In this document: positions 22,120 to 28,883 of the stretch, one piece after another
How the letters are laid out: every line of letters begins with the position of its first letter
Position numbering within the stretch: position 1 is the stretch's first letter
NCBI RefSeq assembly: GCF_009709555.1
Contig: NZ_WJBG01000220.1
Location: forward strand, 1-35,066
Length of the DNA stretch: 35,066 nt
From: Streptomyces blattellae
GTDB taxonomy: Bacteria; Actinomycetota; Actinomycetes; Streptomycetales; Streptomycetaceae
Direction: 5' to 3'
The notes under the pieces: model-generated
Told to the model about the DNA's origin: nothing
The model's database searches: none
The model's input: only the letters and a program-made list of their open reading frames with translations
Translations under genes and position numbers: made by a program

Positions 22120-22965
22120 TCAGGAACGGAGCCGGCTGACGAATCCGCGTATCCCGCCCACGGGGTTGACCGTGTCGAGGTTCGCCATGGCCTGGTCGTC
22201 CAGCTTGATCGCTCCGGCGGCGACGTTCTGTTCGAGGTGGGCGACCGACGTCGTGCCGGGAATGAGGAGGGCGTTGTCCGCGTGGTGCAGCAGCCAGGCC
22301 AGGCCCACCTGCATGGGCGTGGCCCCCAGCTCCCGGGCGATCTCCTGGACGACGGGCTCATGGACGACCTTGGCCGAGCCGGGGAAGGCGCCGCCGAGCG
22401 GGAAGAAGGGGGCCCAGGCGATGCCCTCGGCCCGGCACAGGTCCAGGACCTCCTCCTGCTTGCGAGAGGTGAGGCTGTACTGGTTCTGCACGCAGACGAC
22501 GCCCAGGGGCAGCGCACGGCGCAGCTCGGTCAGGCTCACGGCGCTCAGGCCGATCGCGCCGATCAGGCCCTCCTCCCGCATGGCGACCATCTCGGCCATC
22601 TGGTCGTCGAAGTCGACCTTCTGCTTGGGGGTCAGCGGGTAGGTTCCCGGTGCGATGCGGCGCATGTTGACCACGTCGGGGCGGTCGGTCCGCAGGCTGC
22701 GGAGGTTGTCCAGTACTTCCTGGCGCAGCTCTTCGGGCCGCTGGGCCGGGACCATCGGCATCGGGCCGCGCTTGGGCGGGCGCGCGCCGACCTTGGTCAC
22801 GATCACGACGCCCTGCTCGGAGCCGAGTTCCTCGGCGAGGTAGGTGTTGGCCACGCCGCCTGCGTAGAAATGCGCGGTGTCGAAGTGGTCGACCCCGAGC
22901 TCGAACGCTCGACGCAGGACCTTGCGTGCCGAGGCGGCGTCCTTGAGGCGTGGCAGCTGCATCAT
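22120..22965 (-). CDS. aldo/keto reductase, 5' end probably frameshifted
   Basis: A 281-residue TIM-barrel oxidoreductase: FELGVDHFDTAHFYAGGVANTYLAEEL carries the family Asp and Tyr, VVIVTKVG the Lys. GAIGLSAVSLTELRRA, VQNQYSLTSRK, APFFPLGGAF and the NADPH-binding LLIPGTTSVAHLEQN follow. The usual active-site His position reads VVNMRRI, as in a common Streptomyces subgroup. The barrel's first strand, ending RVGYG, lies upstream in the same frame, but that frame has no start before TAA at 23050. With one base removed from a C7 run (23037-23043) it joins a proper start, ATG at 23065, preceded by AAAGGA. The clean frame listed here is therefore probably a slightly shortened protein or a frameshifted gene. 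Its promoter contains two palindromic operators. Confidence 0.75.
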   Translation of the reverse strand: MMQLPRLKDAASARKVLRRAFELGVDHFDTAHFYAGGVANTYLAEELGSEQGVVIVTKVGARPPKRGPMPMVPAQRPEELRQEVLDNLRSLRTDRPDVVNMRRIAPGTYPLTPKQKVDFDDQMAEMVAMREEGLIGAIGLSAVSLTELRRALPLGVVCVQNQYSLTSRKQEEVLDLCRAEGIAWAPFFPLGGAFPGSAKVVHEPVVQEIARELGATPMQVGLAWLLHHADNALLIPGTTSVAHLEQNVAAGAIKLDDQAMANLDTVNPVGGIRGFVSRLRS

Positions 22966-23099
22966 GCCGTAACCGACCCGGGCGACCTCGTGCCCCGACA
23001 GGGGGTAAACGCCGCCTGGGCGCGGGCTGGTGGGCTGGGGGGGACGGGTTTATCGGTCCAGGCATGGAGTGGGTCCTTTGGGCGACGACACAGGGCCGG

Positions 23100-23157
23100 A
23101 AGCGGAGGCGGCTCCGGTTCGGAGACGGTACCACTAAAACGGAGGCGCCTCCGCTTT
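23100..23157 (-). promoter_or_regulatory. tandem palindromic operators in the aldo/keto reductase promoter
   Basis: The perfect palindrome CGGAGGCGCCTCCG (23140-23153) extends outward with AAA and TTT. It is followed by a near-copy, GCGGAGGCGGCTCCGG (23102-23117). On the minus strand a -10-like TACCGT and TTTTAG lie between them. The arrangement is typical of TetR-family control of NADPH oxidoreductases, but no regulator gene adjoins. Confidence 0.6.
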
Positions 23158-23247
23158 GTTGCCCCGCCCAGCCCCGCGCAGGGGCCCGCTCACCCGGACG
23201 GACCGGCGCGCTGGTGGGCCCACGGGCGCGATGGTGCGGTAGGAGAC

Positions 23248-24030
23248 ATGTCCCGCACACCAGCCTGTGTCCTCCTCGGCTCCGTACTGCTGCTGATCAC
23301 GCCCGCGTGCTCGGTCGACTGGCCGGAGACCCCCTCGGCGGCCGTGCCGCCCGGCGTCCCCACCGCCGTACGGTCACCGTCACCGTCGCCTTCGCTGTCT
23401 CCCTCGCCCGCGGGCGCCCCCTCCCTCACCAAAGCGCAGACCGAAGCCGCGCTGATCGGGGAGAGCGATCTCGGGGAGCCCTGGGCGCCGACGGAGGGGG
23501 CCGCCACCTGGCGGGACGGGGTGCTCAAGGCGGTCGCGCAGCCGGTGGAGTGCCAGCGGCTGCTGGACAGCGTCTATACGGATGAACTCTTCGGTACGGC
23601 GGCGGGGACGCGCGCGGTCGTCGCGCTGGACGACGTCTGGGACGGGGCGCAGTTGCGCTATCAGGTCGTCACGCAGCACCCGGCGGAGGCGGAGAGCACG
23701 CTCGCCTGGCTGAGGTCGCTGCCGCGGAAGTGCGCCACGTTCGCGGCGACGACCGCGCAGGGCGCCGTACGCGAAGGCCAGGTCAGCGGTCTCGAACTGC
23801 CCGGCATCGGCGACGCCCGTCAGGCGGTCCGGCTCACGCTCACCGGAGAGCCGGCGGAGGGCGAGTTCACCCTGACCCTGGACGTGGCCGCCGTCCGCGT
23901 GGGCGACGACGCGCTCGCGCTCACCAACGGCGGCGTCGGCGCGGTGTCGGCCGAGGTCACCCAGGGCGTCGCGGAACTGGGCGCCGCCCGCCTCGCCGAG
24001 GTCCGCGAGCGGGGCCGCACGGAGGTGTGA
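23248..24030 (+). CDS. lipoprotein with PknH-like extracellular sensor fold
   Basis: A 260-residue protein. The signal peptide ends in ITPAC with lipid-modified C21. A Pro/Ser tether (about 30-57) leads to a globular domain of about 195 residues: LTKAQTEAALIGESDLGEPW, VECQRLLDSVYTDEL, LRSLPRKCATFAAT and GDDALALTNGGVGAVSAEV. The two Cys about 100 residues apart and the DLG opening resemble the sensor domain of mycobacterial PknH and its free-standing lipoprotein relatives. The ligand is unknown. The ATG follows TAGGAGAC by four bases. It is a single gene, divergent from the aldo/keto reductase gene. Confidence 0.72.
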   Translation: MSRTPACVLLGSVLLLITPACSVDWPETPSAAVPPGVPTAVRSPSPSPSLSPSPAGAPSLTKAQTEAALIGESDLGEPWAPTEGAATWRDGVLKAVAQPVECQRLLDSVYTDELFGTAAGTRAVVALDDVWDGAQLRYQVVTQHPAEAESTLAWLRSLPRKCATFAATTAQGAVREGQVSGLELPGIGDARQAVRLTLTGEPAEGEFTLTLDVAAVRVGDDALALTNGGVGAVSAEVTQGVAELGAARLAEVRERGRTEV

Positions 24031-24160
24031 GGGCGCGCGGGGGCGGCGGCCAAGGCGCTTCGCGAGCGGCGACCCCACAGAAGCCGCCCTCAGCGGGTCC
24101 CCCGAAATCCGGTACGTACCACGGACCCGCGGCCGAAGCACCGGACGGCCGGCGGAGCGC

Positions 24161-24955
24161 TCAGTCCCGGTCGAACCTCGTCCGCTGCGCCACCACGTCC
24201 CGCGCGACGTCCACCGCGGTCCGCTCCTCCGCGAACGCCCGCCCCCGAAGCCGCGCCATCGCCTCGTCCGCGCCGACCCCCAGCTGAGCCATGATCATTC
24301 CGGTGGCCTGGTAGATCTCGTCGTGCTCGGTCGCGAGCCCGCTCAGCCACCACCCCGGGTCGAGCACGCCCTCCTCCTCGCGCGGCAGGGCCATCAGCGC
24401 CACGGTCATGACCCCGGCCAGGAGCCGCGCGGTCCGCAGGTCACGCGCGCCGAGCGGGCCGGGCTCGCGGCGGTACAGGTCCAGCGTGCCCAGACATCCC
24501 AGGCCCTCCGGCCCGGCTCCGGCGTCCTCACCGCCCAGCGGCACGGCGTACGCCGCCCGTATCCCGGCCGCCGTGGCCTCCATGGCGAACACCGGCCAGC
24601 GCCGCGCCCCCTCCCCGCCCGCCAGGTCCTCGGCGAACACGGCCGCCCCGGCCTGCGCGGCGGCGAGGCAGGGCCCCTCGCCCAGCGTCGCCTGGGTCTC
24701 CGTGAGGTACGCCGCCAGTTCGTCGCTCGCACACAGTTGTACGGGCATCCCGCTGGCGTGCAGCGATACGGCCGCCCCGGTCACGTCCACCAGCCGGACC
24801 GTGACCGCGCACAGCCGGCCCGGTATCTCCGCGGGCCGGGCGCCCCGTACCTCCTCGCCGATCGCACGGGCGGCCGGATCACGTTTCCGCTCCGAGGCGG
24901 GCCGGGGACCCTCGCCGCCGACGGATCCGCCGTGCCGCTCGTCCCTGGGCCGCAC
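24161..24955 (-). CDS. GAF-ANTAR RNA-binding antiterminator regulator
   Basis: A 264-residue cytoplasmic protein. A GAF sensor domain lies at about 45-190 (AVSLHASGMPVQLCASDEL, TLGEGPCLAAAQAGAAVFAEDL, RAAYAVPLG, LGTLDLYR). The ANTAR domain at about 205-258 has HDEIYQATGMIMAQLGVGADEAMARLRGRAFAEERTAVDVARDVV split into its three helices. ANTAR proteins bind two-hexaloop RNA motifs and prevent termination. The signal sensed by the GAF part is unknown and no target motif was found here. The GTG start has GGAGGAGG eight bases before it; the longer frame upstream is less likely. Confidence 0.87.
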   Translation of the reverse strand: MRPRDERHGGSVGGEGPRPASERKRDPAARAIGEEVRGARPAEIPGRLCAVTVRLVDVTGAAVSLHASGMPVQLCASDELAAYLTETQATLGEGPCLAAAQAGAAVFAEDLAGGEGARRWPVFAMEATAAGIRAAYAVPLGGEDAGAGPEGLGCLGTLDLYRREPGPLGARDLRTARLLAGVMTVALMALPREEEGVLDPGWWLSGLATEHDEIYQATGMIMAQLGVGADEAMARLRGRAFAEERTAVDVARDVVAQRTRFDRD

Positions 24956-25073
24956 GGTTACCGCCTCCTCCATACGGTGCGGCGTACATGGTCTCTGCAC
25001 CCGGGGCGGGCGGCCGGACCGTCCGTCCCGGATGCCGCCCGACTACCCGGGGCCCCTCGCCACAAACGCCCGC

Positions 25074-25865
25074 CTACCGCTTCTCGTACGGATCCGAGGG
25101 CTGCGTCACCCGCACCACCGACCCGGCGTCGAGCACCGGCGGCCAGGCCGCGTCGCTGCCCAGCTCACCCTGGGGATGCCAGGTGCCGGTGACGGTGACC
25201 CAGGCGTCGGTGGGCGGACGATCCGAAGAGGCAGCGCCCCGGATCTCGATCTTGCTGGTGGTGGCGTCGGCGGCGCAGCAGGTGACGTAGAGGCGGGTGA
25301 GGTACCAGGTGCCGTCGTCGTCCTGGGTGACGAAGCCGGTCATCCGGACGGTACGGCCCTTCAGCGAGCGTCCGCTGTCGTAGATCGCCCGGGAGCTGAA
25401 CTCGGCGAGCGTCAGCCGCACCGGGTCCCCGGAGGGCAGCGCGGGGAACGTCCCGACCCCTTGGGCCGCCCGCTGGGCCGCCTCGCGCCCGGCGCTGTAG
25501 GAGCCGAGCGCCGGGGGCGGGAAGAGGAGGAGGGCGACGGCGGGCAGGGCCAGCAGCCAGGCCAGCCGGGGGCCGGGATGCGCATGACCGTGCTCCCCAT
25601 GATGGTCGTGGTCGTCATGGTCGTGGTCGTCATGGTCGTGGTCGTCATGGTCGTGGTCGTCATGGTCGTGGTCGTCGGAGCGCCGCCCCCGCCACCGTGC
25701 GACCCCCGCCGCCGCCCCCAGCAGCACCAGCACCGTCCCGGAGACGATCAGATACGGCCGTAGCCCGGACTGCACATACCGCAGGTACAGCTCGCTCAGC
25801 AGCGAGATCCGCAGGATCGCGGCGCCGGTCAGAAGGAGCAGGATCGCCGAGCCGTAGCGCCTCAC
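25074..25865 (-). CDS. TIGR03943 family protein, partner of DUF318 permease
   Basis: A 263-residue protein. Two N-terminal membrane helices (AILLLLTGAAILRISLL and LIVSGTVLVLLGAAAGVA), a cytoplasmic His/Asp-rich loop of repeated DDHDH units, a third helix (LAWLLALPAVALLLFPPP) and an extracellular domain of about 150 residues. That domain contains VRMTGFVTQDDDGTWYLTRLYVTCCAADA, with an adjacent Cys pair, and AWVTVTGTW. The family always sits next to DUF318 permeases; the His/Asp loop suggests divalent metal handling, possibly zinc. It overlaps the permease stop by four bases (GTGA), so the two are translationally coupled. Confidence 0.88.
   Translation of the reverse strand: MRRYGSAILLLLTGAAILRISLLSELYLRYVQSGLRPYLIVSGTVLVLLGAAAGVARWRGRRSDDHDHDDHDHDDHDHDDHDHDDHDHHGEHGHAHPGPRLAWLLALPAVALLLFPPPALGSYSAGREAAQRAAQGVGTFPALPSGDPVRLTLAEFSSRAIYDSGRSLKGRTVRMTGFVTQDDDGTWYLTRLYVTCCAADATTSKIEIRGAASSDRPPTDAWVTVTGTWHPQGELGSDAAWPPVLDAGSVVRVTQPSDPYEKR
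25601..25677. repeat. 15-bp tandem repeats encoding DDHDH units
   Basis: About five near-identical copies of a 15-base unit (core TGGTCGTGGTCGTCA on the plus strand) inside the TIGR03943 gene. They keep the frame, so copy-number change would alter only the length of the His/Asp loop. Confidence 0.85.
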
Positions 25866-26869
25866 AGCAGCCACCACCCCACCAGCACGCTGCTCGCCAA
25901 GGCCACCACCCAGGTCACGGACGAGAACCGCAGCGCGAAGGAACGCCCGAAGGTCCCCGCCTGCAGCGCGATCAGTTTCAGGTCGACCATCGGGCCCACC
26001 ACCATGAACGCCAGCCGCGCGGTCGGCGAGAAGCCGGTCAGCGAGGCGGCGACGAAGGCGTCCGCCTCGCTGCACACACACAGCACGACCGCGAGGACGG
26101 CCAGCAGCAGCACCGACAGCCAGGCGGAGCCGGTGAAGACGTCCAGGACGGACCGGGGGACGGCGATGTTGAAGGTCGCCGCGGCGGCCGCGCCGAGGAC
26201 GAGGAAGCCGCCCGCGTGCAGGAAGTCGTGCTGGAGTCCGGAGGCGAAGCCGCGCAGCCCGGTCGTCGCGTTCGACGGCGTACGGCCCTTGGGCAGCCGC
26301 AGCCACTCCTCCTTGCCGAAGCGGACCCACAGCCAGCCCATGGCGACGGCGGTCGCGAGCGAGGCGACGAGCCGCCCGAGGACCATCGTCGGCTGCCCGG
26401 GAAAGGCGATGGAGGTCGCGACGAGGACGACGGGGTTGATCGCGGGAGCGGAGAGGAGGAAGGCGAGCGCGGCGGCCGGGGCGACCCCTCTCCTCATCAG
26501 GCTCCCCGCCACCGGCACGGACGCGCACTCGCACCCCGGCAGCACGACACCCGCCGCGCCCGCCACCGGCACGGCGAGCGCCTGGTTCCCCGGCAGCAGG
26601 CGGCTGAAGATCTTCTCCGGTACGAAGGCGCCGATGGCGGCCGAGACGACGGTGCCGAGGAGCAGGAAGGGCACGCCCTGGACGGCGACGGCGGTGAAGA
26701 CGGTCCACCAGGCCGCCACGGGCGGGGTGTAGAGGTCGAGGGCCAGCACCGGCCCGAGCACGGAGACGACGGTGGCGACGGCGATGAGCGCGGCGCCGCC
26801 CAGGACGGCGTACACGAGGGTGCGTACGGCGAGCCACAGGCCGTCGGCCACAGTCCGTCGGTTCTCCAC
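25862..26869 (-). CDS. DUF318 / UPF0718 permease (ArsP_2-like)
   Basis: A 335-residue polytopic membrane protein with about eight to nine helices. Family marks: VVLPGCECASVPVAGSLMRRG (C113, C115 in GCEC), AFLLSAPAINPVVLVAT, CVCSEADAFVAASL and FMVVGPMVDLKL. The paired Cys motifs and the acidic residues in the membrane parts suggest metal or metalloid transport; the substrate is unknown. The GTG start follows GCGAGG. It is the first gene of a two-gene operon with the TIGR03943 gene. No Zur-like or other metal box was recognised upstream, in the 26870-27131 gap, which holds a short hairpin (CTTGCCG-TT-CGGCAAG, 27029-27044) and a TTAAAC pair spaced 12 bases. Confidence 0.88.
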   Translation of the reverse strand: MENRRTVADGLWLAVRTLVYAVLGGAALIAVATVVSVLGPVLALDLYTPPVAAWWTVFTAVAVQGVPFLLLGTVVSAAIGAFVPEKIFSRLLPGNQALAVPVAGAAGVVLPGCECASVPVAGSLMRRGVAPAAALAFLLSAPAINPVVLVATSIAFPGQPTMVLGRLVASLATAVAMGWLWVRFGKEEWLRLPKGRTPSNATTGLRGFASGLQHDFLHAGGFLVLGAAAAATFNIAVPRSVLDVFTGSAWLSVLLLAVLAVVLCVCSEADAFVAASLTGFSPTARLAFMVVGPMVDLKLIALQAGTFGRSFALRFSSVTWVVALASSVLVGWWLL

Positions 26870-27131
26870 GTGCCTCGCCCTGCGTCAGTCCCGCTGTCCT
26901 CGCGCAGGTTAACCGCAGCCTCTGTGGGAAGGCCCGGCTTTCTCACAGAGGAGGCTGTGCGGGCGCGGGCCCGAGGGTGGTCGTGCCGGGTGCCGTACGG
27001 TGTCCCAGGCCCAACTCCCCTGGCCCCTCTTGCCGTTCGGCAAGGGCAGCCTCTAGGTTAAACGGCGGATTAAACATGCGTAGGGGACCTGCTTAATTCA
27101 CCGCTCAACACACCGCCGCTGTGAGGTCGCC

Positions 27132-27377
27132 GTGCTCAAGCGCACCAACCCCACCCAGCGTTACGCCCGAGGCCTCGCCGCCGCCGTCATCGCCGTAGCG
27201 ACCCTGCTGCTGGCCGCGAACGCGGGTCCGGCGCGGGCGGCGGACAAAGGCCAGGTACAGCAGGTCCACCAGCCGTCGGTGAACCAGGGTCAGAACTTCG
27301 CCGTGTCCAGCTCGAATCCGAAGGGGGCGGGCAGCGGAACCGTGAGGCCGAGCTTGCACTTGGGGGCTTGGGTGTAG
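27132..27377 (+). CDS. small secreted peptide, probably truncated at its 3' end
   Basis: An 81-residue frame from GTG with GAGG upstream. Residues about 1-36 form a good signal peptide (RYARGLAAAVIAVATLLLAANAG, split by ARA-AD), followed by DKGQVQQVHQPSVNQGQNFAV. From about residue 53 on, the frame overlaps the 3' end of the convergent Uma2 gene, and the sequence there is an antisense reading of that gene. I think only the first part is real and the original gene lost its end when the present neighbour arrived. The function is unknown. Confidence 0.4.
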   Translation: MLKRTNPTQRYARGLAAAVIAVATLLLAANAGPARAADKGQVQQVHQPSVNQGQNFAVSSSNPKGAGSGTVRPSLHLGAWV

Positions 27378-27946
27378 TCGTCGCCGGAAGGCTCGGAGTA
27401 CACGACGACTTCCGCTTCCTCGCGATCGATCAGCAGGTAGACGGGGATCCCGGCGCGGGCGTAACCGCGGATCTTCTTCTCACGGTCGCGGTCAGCCGTG
27501 CTGGTGGAGGTCACTTCGGCGACGAGCAGTACAGGCAACGTGTCGTGCCATTGCTGCTCGTCATCGAAGCTCCCCTCGGGCGCGATGACAAGGTCGGGGA
27601 CAACGTTACCGGTCTCGGATGCCCCGGGAACCTTGAGGCCAATGCCGGTGTAGGTGAACAGGAAGTCGTCGGGATCCTTCCGGAAGATCTGCCGGTTGAG
27701 CTTCGACACGATCTCCTCGTGCTCCCCATTGGCCGGTGGCGTCACGCAGATCTCCCCTTCGATCAACTCCACGCGCCAACCCCGGGGGGCCGCCGCACTG
27801 AAGAGCTCGAAGACCTGCTCCACGCTCGCGCCCTCATGGCTGGGCACGCCGCTGTCCGCGTCGCTGTCGCCGTCAGGGTCGTCGTACGGACCGTGAATGG
27901 CCTCGCCCTGGTACCCCGGCATGATGATCGGCTCCGCCGTCGCCAT
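27290..27946 (-). CDS. Uma2 family protein (PD-(D/E)XK-like, DUF820)
   Basis: A 218-residue protein. The family core is complete: WRVELIEGEICVTPPANGEHEEIVSKL, GNVVPDLVIAPEG with the Asp, VLLVAEVTSTSTADRDREKKIRGYARAGIPVYLLIDREE holding the E-x-T and K residues, and ending with LGLTVPLPAPFGFELD. These proteins have a restriction-endonuclease-like fold and are numerous in Streptomyces; biological targets are unknown. The ATG follows GAGGAGG by seven bases, so the first 35 residues of the longer frame are discarded. Confidence 0.87.
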   Translation of the reverse strand: MATAEPIIMPGYQGEAIHGPYDDPDGDSDADSGVPSHEGASVEQVFELFSAAAPRGWRVELIEGEICVTPPANGEHEEIVSKLNRQIFRKDPDDFLFTYTGIGLKVPGASETGNVVPDLVIAPEGSFDDEQQWHDTLPVLLVAEVTSTSTADRDREKKIRGYARAGIPVYLLIDREEAEVVVYSEPSGDDYTQAPKCKLGLTVPLPAPFGFELDTAKF

Positions 27947-28103
27947 GACAGACCTCCTCTGCTCAGCGCGACCAAACCAGAGTAGACCGGCAGCCCGGAT
28001 ACCGAATCCGGAGACGTTCACTCGAACGAGTGTGCTGTTACGTTTCCGCACCGGCGGCGAACGGCGAACTCCACGAAGGCGACGGCGACGCAGACCTACC
28101 GCG

Positions 28104-28793
28104 TCAGCACTTCCACGTCTCCCACTTCATCTCGCCCTTGAGCGAGCCGTCTCCCCAGGCCACCGGGGTGTCGATCCGCAGGCCGGTGGAGCCCTTGCCG
28201 GGGTAGTACCAGTGGTAGTGGCCGTGGTTCCGGGAGCCGTAGTGGACCTCCAGCCAGCCCTGGGAGTGGTGGACGAGGGGCTGGAACCAGTACTGGCCCT
28301 TGTAGCCGGGGCGGACGGTGTTGGTGAGGGTCTCGGTGACGGTGCGCTTGTCGCCCACGGTCCAGGTCTCGTTGGACTCGGCGCTGGCCTTCATGCCCAT
28401 CGAGATCTGGTCGGCGAAACCGGCGCTGACCTCCAGGGTCGTCTTCGTGCCGTAGGAGTACGAGGTGTTGGTCTCGTAGGCGGCGGCGCGCGCGTACGTG
28501 GCGTTGTCGGTGCCGTGGCAGTTCGCGAAGACGTTGCTCGCGGCGTGCCAGTTGCCCGGCGAGTTCCAGGTGCTGACCTCGTGGTAGCGGCAGAGGTCGG
28601 GCCTGCCCGCGTTGCAGTCGCCGATCACGTCCGGCTTGTCGCTGCCCCAGCCGGGCGTGTACGCGTTGGCCGTGCCCGTGGAGAGCGGGATGAGGACCAG
28701 GGCGGCGGCGGGCGCCAGCAGGGCCATGCGGACCCGGCTTCGCTTGAGCACCTTCACCTTCACCTTCAAGTTCATGTTCATGTTCATGTTCAT
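28104..28793 (-). CDS. secreted aerolysin/ETX-MTX2-like protein (possible pore former)
   Basis: A 229-residue protein. The unusual N-terminus is MNMNMNMNLKVKVKV, then a normal signal peptide (KRSRVRMALLAPAAALVLIPL, split before ANA-Y45). The mature part has C60, C68, C92 and a C-terminal C229. Residues about 103-170 alternate polar and apolar residues: TNTSYSYGTKTTLEVSAG, DQISMGMKASAESNETWTVG, TVTETLTNTVRPG. Such alternation is typical of the amphipathic beta-hairpin of aerolysin-like pore formers. The end, GHYHWYYPGKGSTGLRIDTP and MKWETW, has no assigned fold. The assignment is by pattern, not proven. The ATG follows GAGGAG by seven bases. It lies 90 bases after the STAND gene stop on the same strand and may be co-transcribed with it. 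Confidence 0.6.
   Translation of the reverse strand: MNMNMNMNLKVKVKVLKRSRVRMALLAPAAALVLIPLSTGTANAYTPGWGSDKPDVIGDCNAGRPDLCRYHEVSTWNSPGNWHAASNVFANCHGTDNATYARAAAYETNTSYSYGTKTTLEVSAGFADQISMGMKASAESNETWTVGDKRTVTETLTNTVRPGYKGQYWFQPLVHHSQGWLEVHYGSRNHGHYHWYYPGKGSTGLRIDTPVAWGDGSLKGEMKWETWKC
28770..28793 (-). repeat. (ATGAAC)x4 hexamer repeat at the start of the cytolysin-like gene
   Basis: Four perfect ATGAAC units make the first eight codons, each containing an in-frame ATG. A degenerate AAGGTG (Lys-Val) hexamer run follows. Gain or loss of units would keep the frame and change the number of possible start codons and the distance to the ribosome binding site. Confidence 0.9.
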
Positions 28794-28883
28794 GGGGAGG
28801 CTCCTCGGGGGTCGTGAGGTGGGGACCTGTGGATCCAAACCCGCCGGGGAGTTGATCGGGCAGCCGTTCCGTACGCCGATCAA

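Noticed and set aside
25601..25677. Tandem repeats considered as a CRISPR-like array
   Set aside because: The 15-base units are contiguous with no spacers and encode an in-frame His/Asp loop.
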